A stretch of DNA of 5,476 nucleotides from Chloroflexi bacterium RBG_16_60_22. Lineage in GTDB: Bacteria > Chloroflexota > Dehalococcoidia > Dehalococcoidales > RBG-16-60-22. The stretch lies in assembly GCA_001796935.1 (NCBI GenBank), contig MGNX01000077.1, positions 1-5,476 of the forward strand, in the 5' to 3' direction. Position numbers and translations under genes: made by a program. Below the pieces are notes generated by a model. The model was not told the origin of the DNA. It did no database searches and saw nothing but the letters and a program-made list of their open reading frames with translations. Positions 1 through 5,476 of the stretch are shown here, piece after piece. The first letter of the stretch is position 1. Each line of letters opens with the position of its first letter.

Positions 1-1
1 C

Positions 2-1609
2 CGGGTTTCCGGCCAACGGGCCCCGAGGCTGGTACTATGCCTCGATGAGTCCGTAGCGATGTCGGCCGCTCATGGGCACTACATGGTTTCGGGGCGGCCG
101 CAGGTGGTTATGGTCCATGCTGAACTCGGTACTCAGCAGGTAGGCGGGGCCCTGCATAATGCCCAGTGGGGGAGAATACCCATCATACTATGGGCCGGTA
201 CGTTCTCCGAACCGCATCGCGTGAACTGGATGAAAGAGAAGTTTGACCAGGGCAGCATGGTGCGTAATTGTGTTAAGTGGGATTACCGGATAAACCCCGG
301 TGAAAATATCCGCGGTGTCCTCGAGCAGGCATTTAAGGTTGCGCTCGCCGAGCCGCGGGGGCCGGTCTATCTCTATTATCCCCGGGAAATCCTGGCACAG
401 AAACAGGGCACGGTGAAGGTCACGCTGCCGCCCGCCCTGGCGTTAGCTCCGCCGGCACCTGTTGACCTGGGAAGTCTTGACCGTGCGGCAGGGATATTGC
501 TTGAGGCTGATAACCCGCTCATTGTGGCGGGCTATACCGGCCGGTATCCGCAATCGGTGGAGCTATTGGTAGAGCTGGCGGAAACCCTGTGTGCGCCGGT
601 CCTTACCAGTCAGGTCTGGATGAACTTTCCCACCACTCATCCCCTCTGCGCCGGCATCGAACAGATTCTCGGGAGCCGAAAAGCTAATCCATATATCGCT
701 GATGCTGACGTCATTCTGGTCATCGATTATGATATGCCGTACGCGTTGGCCGAGGGACTACCGCGGGCCGGCGCTAAAATCATTCATATTGATGTCGATT
801 CGATGACGCAAGGCCGACCGCTGTGGGGTCGCCCGGCGGATATTTTCATTAAAGCCGACTCTAGAGAAGCCATGCCCGCTCTAAGCCGGATAATCCGGGA
901 GAGATTAACACCAGAAAGAGGCCGCAAACTGCGCGAGCGCTTCAGCCGGCTGGGACGCGAGCACAAGAAGCAGCGGGAGGAGTGGCGGAAGCTGGCGGCG
1001 AGCCAGGCCGGCCAGAGGCCAATCTCACCCGATTGGCTCTGTAATTGCATTGCTGAGATTGTGGACAAGGACACCATCGTAATAAATCACTCTATCAGTC
1101 ACTCGGCCTCCGTGACGGAGCAGATATCCCGTACCGAGCCGGGAACGCTGCTGGGTTGTGCCGCCGGTTCCATTCAGTGGGCCCTGGGGGCGGCTCTCGG
1201 GGCAAAGGTGGCCGAGCCTGACAAAACGGTGATAAGCATCATGACGGACGGCGGTTTCGTCTGGGGCTGCCCGGTAGCCACCCTCTGGTCGGCTAAAGCG
1301 TACCGCGCTCCCTTCCTGTCCATCATCCTCGATAATCAGGGATACGGCTTCATGAAGCAACTCGTTCACCGGACTTCCGGAGAGAAGGAGTTTTCCGACG
1401 AGATGGTCTTTGAGTCCGGAGTTGATTTCACCCCGCCTCCAGACTACGCTGGCGTGGCTCAGGCATGCGGCGCTTACGGACGCACGGTGGAAGACCCCGC
1501 CGATATCCTGCCGGTCTTGAGGGACGCCGTCGCTCATGTCCGCGGCGGCCAGGCGGCCGTGGTGGACGTTAAGCTGGAGAGTATCAGGCTTTTTAACCCG
1601 GCAATATAA
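2..1609 (+). CDS. Thiamine-diphosphate-dependent enzyme, acetolactate-synthase-like superfamily, 5'-partial
   Basis: A ThDP enzyme of the acetolactate synthase/pyruvate oxidase/2-hydroxyacyl-CoA lyase superfamily, expected to cleave or form a C-C bond at a 2-oxo or 2-hydroxy acyl substrate in the cytoplasm. The frame is open to the left edge (535 codons visible). The ATG at 59 is internal, because family sequence precedes it, including the Glu at 47-49 in LCLDES that should activate the cofactor. About 30-45 N-terminal residues are probably missing. Counted from base 2, the visible parts are a pyrimidine-binding domain to about residue 130 (GALHNAQWGRIPI), a central domain at about 150-290, a highly charged linker at about 295-335, and a pyrophosphate-binding domain from about 340. 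The Mg-ThDP motif is present as TDGGF (Asp416), followed by DNQGYG (Asn445). It is first in a probable operon, 31 bases before the VOC gene. True acetolactate synthase is less likely, as no regulatory-subunit gene follows it. The family is confident; the substrate is unknown. Confidence 0.9.
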   Translation, partial: RVSGQRAPRLVLCLDESVAMSAAHGHYMVSGRPQVVMVHAELGTQQVGGALHNAQWGRIPIILWAGTFSEPHRVNWMKEKFDQGSMVRNCVKWDYRINPGENIRGVLEQAFKVALAEPRGPVYLYYPREILAQKQGTVKVTLPPALALAPPAPVDLGSLDRAAGILLEADNPLIVAGYTGRYPQSVELLVELAETLCAPVLTSQVWMNFPTTHPLCAGIEQILGSRKANPYIADADVILVIDYDMPYALAEGLPRAGAKIIHIDVDSMTQGRPLWGRPADIFIKADSREAMPALSRIIRERLTPERGRKLRERFSRLGREHKKQREEWRKLAASQAGQRPISPDWLCNCIAEIVDKDTIVINHSISHSASVTEQISRTEPGTLLGCAAGSIQWALGAALGAKVAEPDKTVISIMTDGGFVWGCPVATLWSAKAYRAPFLSIILDNQGYGFMKQLVHRTSGEKEFSDEMVFESGVDFTPPPDYAGVAQACGAYGRTVEDPADILPVLRDAVAHVRGGQAAVVDVKLESIRLFNPAI

Positions 1610-1630
1610 CCCGGATAGTCTGGAATATGA

Positions 1631-1635
1631 AGGAG
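1631..1635 (+). promoter_or_regulatory. Ribosome binding site of the VOC gene
   Basis: AGGAG lies five bases before the ATG at 1641. It settles the start: the same frame is open back to an ATG at 1536, but that would overlap the end of the ThDP gene by 74 bases and add 35 residues with no family resemblance. Confidence 0.8.
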
Positions 1636-1640
1636 TAAGA

Positions 1641-2093
1641 ATGGAAAACGCCGCTCCGGAACAATCACCTTTCTCGAAGGTAACCCAGATAGGGATTGTG
1701 GTAAGAGACATGGATAAGGCGGTCGAGCGCCTGTCATCCCTGGGAATCGGTCCTTTCAAGCCGAAACTGTTGCCGCCCGATAGGGAGGAGTGGTTTCGTG
1801 ACCGGCCTTTCGATGGAGAAGTAATATTAAGCTCCGCCAGCATCGGTGAGATGGAAATCGAGCTTGTCCAGCCGGTTGCCGGAGAGTCTCCGCATCAGGA
1901 ATTTCTGGATAGACAGGGTGAGGGGATTCAGCACATAGCCTGCGCCGTAAAAGGCCTGGAAGGCCACGTGGAAAAGCTCACTAACCAGGGCTGTCACGTG
2001 TTGCTCCGGGCCCGGTTTCCGGGGGGTGGCGGGGTAGCCTACATGGACCTCGGCGTCGCCGGCCTGATTATCGAGCTGGTTGAGAGGAAATAG
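1641..2093 (+). CDS. VOC-fold protein, methylmalonyl-CoA epimerase/glyoxalase-like
   Basis: A 150-residue protein of the vicinal oxygen chelate (VOC) superfamily. The length and the two beta-alpha-beta-beta-beta repeats fit methylmalonyl-CoA epimerase and glyoxalase-like proteins. Repeat 1 begins at VTQIGIVV (residues 14-21) and ends around IELVQP (73-78). Repeat 2 begins at GIQHIACAV (95-103) and ends at IIELVE (143-148). In epimerases the metal ligands are His, Gln/Glu, His and Glu. Here the matching positions appear to be Gln16, Glu74, His98 and Glu145, so the first His is Gln. The protein may bind metal differently, or may not be a true methylmalonyl-CoA epimerase. No signal peptide or membrane segment is seen, so it should be cytoplasmic. 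It follows the ThDP gene by 31 bases and is probably co-transcribed. Epimerisation or isomerisation of an acyl-CoA or oxo-acid intermediate is an inference; the fold also covers dioxygenases and binding proteins. Confidence 0.87.
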   Translation: MENAAPEQSPFSKVTQIGIVVRDMDKAVERLSSLGIGPFKPKLLPPDREEWFRDRPFDGEVILSSASIGEMEIELVQPVAGESPHQEFLDRQGEGIQHIACAVKGLEGHVEKLTNQGCHVLLRARFPGGGGVAYMDLGVAGLIIELVERK

Positions 2094-2096
2094 AAG

Positions 2097-2128
2097 GCTC
2101 TCGAGCCGGGCAGTCCGGTCCCGGGAGC
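2097..2128 (+). other. Weak stem-loop in the VOC-SDR spacer
   Basis: Within the 101-base gap between the VOC and SDR genes, GCTC (2097-2100) can pair with GAGC (2125-2128), and CCGGG (2106-2110) with CCCGG (2120-2124). This leaves a five-base bulge on the left and a nine-base loop. No T-run follows, so an intrinsic terminator is unlikely. It may be an mRNA-processing or stability element, or chance in GC-rich DNA. The rest of the gap is AT-richer just before the SDR ribosome binding site, with no convincing -35/-10 pair. Confidence 0.2.
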
Positions 2129-2194
2129 AACGGTTAAGATGAGAACAGCTACGTTAAATCGTAAATAATAACCTGCAGAAGAGAGGAGACATCC

Positions 2195-2944
2195 ATGAAA
2201 CTGGCCGGAAAGACAGCATTAATAACTGGGGCGGGCAGCGGCATCGGCAAGGCCATCGCTTTGCTTTTTGCCGGGGAAGGCGCCGACATCGCGGTTAACG
2301 ATATTGACCTACCATCCGCGGAAAAAACAGCCGAAGCCGTGAAGAAAATCGGGCGAAGGGCCATCGCCATCCAGGGTGATGTAGCCGAACCCGCTGATGT
2401 TGACGCCATGGTGGACCGGGTAATCAGTGACCTCGGCGGGGTGCATATACTGGTCAACAATGCCGGTATTCCGGTCCATGGCCTCCTGCTCGATACGCAG
2501 ACCGTGGAGAACTGGGACCGGGTGGTAGCCGTAATACTCCGCGGGACATATCTCTGCAGCCGGCGGGTGGGGAAATGGATGGTGGCAAACCGTACCGGGA
2601 AAATCGTCAACATCTCTTCCCGGGCCGGCCTGGTAGGGTCGCCGACTATGGCCAGCTACGGAGCTGCCAAGGCCGCCGTCATTAACCTGACGCGTTCCCT
2701 GGCCCTGGACTGGGGCAAGTACAACATCAATGTGAATTGCATCGCCCCCGGCTTGATTGATACCCCGCTGACACGGCGTACTATCGCCAAAGACTTTCCT
2801 CCGGAGGTGGTCCGCGAGGTCGTTCCGCTCGGGCGCATGGGAACGGCTGAGGAGGTGGCCGGAGCGGCCTTGTTCCTGGCATCGGATGATGCTGGCTATA
2901 TAACCGGGGTCACGCTGCCGGTAGATGGAGGCCGCCTGGCCTGA
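2195..2944 (+). CDS. SDR-family NAD(P)-dependent oxidoreductase (FabG-like)
   Basis: A classical short-chain dehydrogenase/reductase of 249 residues, the usual length. It should interconvert a hydroxyl and a carbonyl group on a soluble substrate in the cytoplasm. Visible motifs are the Rossmann glycine motif TGAGSGIG (residues 11-18), an acidic Asp36 at the end of strand 2 that favours NAD(H), NNAG (88-91), and catalytic Ser142, Tyr155 and Lys159 in YGAAK with the expected spacing. The C-terminal part has IAPGLIDTPL and the LPVDGG ending common to FabG-like enzymes. The position normally holding the tetrad Asn in the VNLxG segment is Ile114 (AVILRG). The start is well supported: AGGAG at 2184-2188 is six bases before the ATG. 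It is last in the probable three-gene operon. Resemblance to 3-oxoacyl-ACP reductase is general to this subfamily, and the catabolic neighbours argue against a housekeeping fatty-acid role. Confidence 0.95.
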   Translation: MKLAGKTALITGAGSGIGKAIALLFAGEGADIAVNDIDLPSAEKTAEAVKKIGRRAIAIQGDVAEPADVDAMVDRVISDLGGVHILVNNAGIPVHGLLLDTQTVENWDRVVAVILRGTYLCSRRVGKWMVANRTGKIVNISSRAGLVGSPTMASYGAAKAAVINLTRSLALDWGKYNINVNCIAPGLIDTPLTRRTIAKDFPPEVVREVVPLGRMGTAEEVAGAALFLASDDAGYITGVTLPVDGGRLA

Positions 2945-3028
2945 TAGCCAGAATGCGTCCCGGAGGCGAACCGGATTATGGGAGACGGCATCTGGATAAG
3001 CATATTCAGCACCGTGCTCCGGCCCAGG

Positions 3029-5254
3029 TTAGTGATAAGATTTAGATTTATATACTTTACACATCAGAGTTCTTAGCGGCCAGCCACCACTGATACTATT
3101 ACAATGCTCGGGCTCATCGGTGGTACATACATTAATGTTTGACTCCCAGACTCCGTGCAGCCAGGGCTCCTCAGCCGGTAACTCCGGAAACCACCAGCCG
3201 TGCTGGGTATCCACCACCCTCGGGTCAATGCCGTCAAAATACCGGCACTTCTGGCGTATTCTGCCCCTTGATGTTTCTACCCAGGCCCAGTCGCCATCGT
3301 TAATACCCAGCCCGGAAGCTGTCCCGGGATTGATACGCATTATGGGCTCCGGGTGCATCTGACGCAGCGGGTCTATTTGCCGGTGTTCCGAGTGAAAGAA
3401 TGGCTGGTGTCTGGACCCGGTGATCAAGATTAAAGGATATTCTTTAGCGAGTTCGGCGTTGCTTATTGGTCCTTCGGTAGGCTCGATATACTTAGGCAAG
3501 GGGTCATAGCCCAGTTTTTCCAGGATGGTAGAGTACAACTCCAGTTTGCCGGTCGGGGTGCCGAACCCTATCTTTTCATACAACTTTTCTTCCATCTCGG
3601 GGACATCGAAGCCGTGCTTCTCCGTCATGAACTCTTCCAGGGTGCAGCCATATCGGGACAAGCGGTAGCTATAAGCGTCTTCCAGGGTCTGCCAGGGCCA
3701 ATATTTCTGTTGGCCCATCCGGACACCCAGCCCGCGCCACAGGTCATAGTCCCTTCGCCTATCGTACTTACCCTGGACCTGGTGAGGCAAGGCGGCCACG
3801 CCAACCTCGACGACGGCCGAATTATCCCACCACGTCCAGATATTGGGTCTTTCCAGCCATGAGGCCGCCGGTAACACGTAATCGGCAATCTCGGCGCTGG
3901 GTGTCCTCCAGAAGTCCATGACCACATAAAGGTCAAGGCTCTTGAGCGCTTTATACACGTGCTTGACATTTACCTGAGTGACCAGAGGATTGCTCGCGTT
4001 GGTTATCATGGCCTTCACCGGGTAGGGTTTACCGGTTATCATGGCATCGTACACCATGAAGGGATGGGCGAAGGAACTGTGGGCCCGGGTAAATTCGGAA
4101 TGTACCTTCCGGGCATTTTCAATCAGCAAATCGTAACCGCGGAAGGACATGAGCCGGAACCTGTCCCCGCCCAGCTGCTTAGCTTTTTGCTCCGGGGGCA
4201 TCATATCATTAAGCTCGACATCAAACTCGCTTATTAATGTCGGGTTGGGCCGCCGGAGCATTTCACCACCGGCGATATCAAAGTTACCGGTGAGCGCGGT
4301 CAGGATAAATCTGGCGTGGAGTGCCTCGATGCTGTTAGGCAGCTGCTCTACGCCCATATAGGTGTTGATTAGCGCCGGGCGGCTGCTGGCGTAGATGCGG
4401 GTGGCTTCACTGAGCCTGTCAGCCGGCACCCAGGTAATCTCGGCGACCTTTTCCGGGGTATATTCCCTGACCCGCGCCACGAGCTTATCAAAGCCGTAAC
4501 ACCACTCGTCCACGTACTTCTTGTCATAAAGCCCCTCGTTGACGATGATGTTAATCATGCCCATGGCCAGGGCGCAGTCCGTCCCCGGCCTCAGCTGCAG
4601 CCAGATATCCGCTTCCTCGGCCGGTTTGGTCTTTCTGGGGTCGATAACGATTAGCTTCATTCCGTTGGCTTTCCGGCTCTGGGCGATATACAGCCAGTAA
4701 CGCCTGATGGATATCGGTGAGTTGGTTCCCCACATCACCGTGCACATCGTCCGGCGGCGCGCCGGGGACATGGACGACCCGCCGCAAACCAGCGAGCTGG
4801 CTACATTAGCCGGCCCGAAGCAGATGTGCCCCTGCCCGACGTGGTTCGGGCTGCCCAACAGGCTGAAGAAGCGGCACCGGTATTCATCGGTTGTCCTGCC
4901 CGTGCCGCTGCTGGTGGCGATTGCCTCCGCGCCATATTTACCCTTTATTTCCGTAAGTCTGGCGGCTATCTCATCGAGCGCCTCGTCCCACGATATTTGC
5001 CGCCATTTGTTTTCCCCCCTTTCCCCAACCCTCTTCAATGGATAGTTGAGCCGGGCCGGATGATAGAACCACTCTGCGGCGTTCCGCGCCCGCGGGCATG
5101 ACCTGACCAGCCTGGCTATAAAATCAGCGTGACGGTGTTCCCTATCCTCCTCGACCTTTAACAACTGCCCGTCCCTGGTATGCACGCCGACATTACAGTG
5201 GCTGTGGCAAAACATGCATATTGACCTTTTTACCGTTGTCTCTATTTCTGCCAT
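3029..5254 (-). CDS. Molybdopterin/tungstopterin enzyme, acetylene-hydratase-like, DMSO reductase superfamily
   Basis: A large bis-pterin (Mo or W) enzyme of 741 residues. Residues Cys13, Cys16, Cys20 and Cys53 (CxxCxxxC, then RSCPR) form the N-terminal [4Fe-4S] site. Cys145 in GHICFG is the expected Mo/W ligand, which argues against Ser-type DMSO reductases and selenocysteine formate dehydrogenases. The pterin-binding C-terminal domain begins near residue 606 and includes HGWWFPE and SNINV. From memory, several stretches resemble Pelobacter acetylenicus acetylene hydratase (KLIVIDPRKTK, ADIWL, GMINIIVNEGLYDKK, ELAKEYPLIL), whose length is about 730. However, the residue after Cys16 is His17, where that enzyme has its catalytic Asp, so acetylene hydration is doubtful. 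There is no twin-arginine or hydrophobic leader, so it is probably cytoplasmic. The frame extends to an ATG at 5284. I prefer the ATG at 5254 because it matches the family N-terminus and has AGGG seven bases upstream. It converges with the SDR gene, and no electron-transfer subunit lies within the window. Confidence 0.9.
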   Translation of the reverse strand: MAEIETTVKRSICMFCHSHCNVGVHTRDGQLLKVEEDREHRHADFIARLVRSCPRARNAAEWFYHPARLNYPLKRVGERGENKWRQISWDEALDEIAARLTEIKGKYGAEAIATSSGTGRTTDEYRCRFFSLLGSPNHVGQGHICFGPANVASSLVCGGSSMSPARRRTMCTVMWGTNSPISIRRYWLYIAQSRKANGMKLIVIDPRKTKPAEEADIWLQLRPGTDCALAMGMINIIVNEGLYDKKYVDEWCYGFDKLVARVREYTPEKVAEITWVPADRLSEATRIYASSRPALINTYMGVEQLPNSIEALHARFILTALTGNFDIAGGEMLRRPNPTLISEFDVELNDMMPPEQKAKQLGGDRFRLMSFRGYDLLIENARKVHSEFTRAHSSFAHPFMVYDAMITGKPYPVKAMITNASNPLVTQVNVKHVYKALKSLDLYVVMDFWRTPSAEIADYVLPAASWLERPNIWTWWDNSAVVEVGVAALPHQVQGKYDRRRDYDLWRGLGVRMGQQKYWPWQTLEDAYSYRLSRYGCTLEEFMTEKHGFDVPEMEEKLYEKIGFGTPTGKLELYSTILEKLGYDPLPKYIEPTEGPISNAELAKEYPLILITGSRHQPFFHSEHRQIDPLRQMHPEPIMRINPGTASGLGINDGDWAWVETSRGRIRQKCRYFDGIDPRVVDTQHGWWFPELPAEEPWLHGVWESNINVCTTDEPEHCNSISGGWPLRTLMCKVYKSKSYH

Positions 5255-5334
5255 GGTTTTTCCCTTTCCCGCCGGTTTCCGCATTGGAACCCCGGTTCAC
5301 CGGCAAAACTCTTGCCACAGACATTTCGCAAACG

Positions 5335-5363
5335 ATTATAGGTCAGGGAAAAGTAAAATACAA
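5335..5363 (-). promoter_or_regulatory. Sigma70-type promoter of the pterin-enzyme gene
   Basis: Reading leftward, TTGTAT (5358-5363) is followed by a 17-base spacer and a perfect TATAAT (5335-5340). Transcription would start near 5328, giving a leader of about 74 bases to the ATG at 5254, or about 44 bases to the alternative ATG at 5284. A short dyad, GGCAA-N5-TTGCC (5302-5316), lies just downstream of the predicted start and could be an operator, though it is short enough to be chance. No experimental support can be seen. Confidence 0.55.
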
Positions 5364-5397
5364 GAGACAAGAACTGCATTTGAATACAGGCTTTATA

Positions 5398-5427
5398 TTG
5401 ATTGAAGCGCCGAGGCTGGGGTACAAT
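5398..5427 (+). promoter_or_regulatory. Possible divergent rightward promoter
   Basis: TTGATT (5398-5403), an 18-base spacer and TACAAT (5422-5427) form a fair sigma70-like pair facing right, back-to-back with the promoter at 5335-5363. The predicted start near 5434 would sit just before ATG codons at 5436 and 5450. The match is only moderate (4/6 and 5/6), and the gene it would serve lies mostly outside the window. Confidence 0.3.
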
Positions 5428-5435
5428 CAGCAGGA

Positions 5436-5476
5436 ATGACCGGAGTTACATGGCGCCGGCCCCTGTCCCGAGAACC
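5436..5476 (+). CDS. Possible start of a rightward gene, running off the window
   Basis: Two ATG codons in different frames are open to the right edge. The one at 5436 gives MTGVTWRRPLSRE and would be almost leaderless from the candidate promoter at 5398-5427. The one at 5450 gives MAPAPVPRT and has GGAG four bases upstream (5442-5445). At most 14 codons are visible, so neither can be assigned to a family. The alternative, the tail of a leftward gene ending at 5446, is equally untestable here. Confidence 0.15.
   Translation, partial: MTGVTWRRPLSRE

Noticed and set aside
1322..1345. ThDP motif ending in DN rather than NN as a sign of a lost Mg ligand
   Set aside because: The metal ligand is the second residue of the pair, which is Asn445 here. 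Asp in front of it also occurs in transketolase-type motifs, so the site looks intact.
1536..1640. Extended N-terminus of the VOC gene from the ATG at 1536
   Set aside because: It overlaps the ThDP gene by 74 bases, has no family resemblance, and AGGAG at 1631-1635 clearly serves the ATG at 1641.
1025..1843. Long open frame on the minus strand opposite the ThDP and VOC genes (272 codons)
   Set aside because: It lies antisense across the end of one gene and the start of another, both with clear family motifs. Its translation shows no recognisable domain, so it is a shadow frame.
2149..2613. Minus-strand open frame opposite the SDR gene (154 codons)
   Set aside because: It is antisense to the well-supported SDR coding sequence, is low in complexity (Ser/Thr/Pro-rich), and has no domain.
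2936..2951. CTGGC-N6-GCCAG stem spanning the SDR stop codon
   Set aside because: Only five base pairs, with no following T-run; not enough for a terminator call.
2954..2990. Imperfect inverted repeat in the convergent spacer (TGCGTCCC with GGGAGACGGCA), considered as a shared terminator
   Set aside because: Pairing needs two bulges and an 18-base loop, and no T-run follows on either strand.
3008..3018. Eleven-base palindrome AGCACCGTGCT downstream of the pterin-enzyme stop codon
   Set aside because: Too short to form a stable RNA stem with a normal loop, and no T-run is present. Probably chance.
5397..5406. FNR/CRP-like half site near TTGATTGAA upstream of the pterin-enzyme promoter
   Set aside because: Only one half resembles TTGAT, with no ATCAA at the required four-base spacing.
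5446..5476. Tail of a leftward gene entering from the right edge and ending at a TAA (5446-5448)
   Set aside because: Only nine codons (VLGTGAGAM) are visible. This cannot be told apart from a random open stretch, and it competes with the possible rightward start.

Overview
The window looks like an accessory metabolic region from an anaerobic or facultatively anaerobic bacterium. It is moderately GC-rich by eye, has AGGAG-type ribosome binding sites and compact gene spacing. Taxonomy cannot be fixed from the sequence. The gene types (a thiamine-diphosphate enzyme of the uncharacterised 'TPP-requiring protein' kind, a VOC protein, an SDR dehydrogenase and a W/Mo-pterin enzyme resembling acetylene hydratase) suit strict anaerobes such as Chloroflexota/Dehalococcoidia or Desulfobacterota, but this is a guess from gene content.

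Layout. Positions 2-1609 (+) hold most of a thiamine-diphosphate (ThDP)-dependent enzyme whose 5' end lies outside the window. Positions 1641-2093 (+) encode a 150-residue VOC-fold protein resembling methylmalonyl-CoA epimerase/glyoxalase. Positions 2195-2944 (+) encode a 249-residue classical SDR dehydrogenase. These three genes share a strand, with gaps of 31 and 101 bases, and are probably one transcription unit. After an 84-base convergent spacer, 3029-5254 (-) encodes a 741-residue molybdopterin/tungstopterin enzyme with one [4Fe-4S] cluster and a cysteine metal ligand, closest by recalled motifs to acetylene hydratase. A good sigma70-type promoter for it lies at 5335-5363 (-). The last 140 bases contain a weaker divergent promoter candidate and a possible start of a rightward gene that runs off the edge.

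How the genes may work together. A ThDP enzyme makes or breaks a C-C bond next to a carbonyl, an SDR interconverts a hydroxyl and a ketone, and a VOC protein often epimerises or rearranges an acyl-CoA or enolisable substrate. Together they suggest catabolism of a hydroxy- or oxo-acid or its CoA ester, with the pterin enzyme possibly performing a hydration or low-potential redox step. No substrate can be named from the sequence. The most notable points are non-canonical active-site residues in three of the four enzymes: His instead of the catalytic Asp of acetylene hydratase, Ile instead of the catalytic Asn of the SDR, and Gln instead of the first metal-binding His of the VOC protein. No tRNA, rRNA, CRISPR array, insertion sequence or large repeat was seen.
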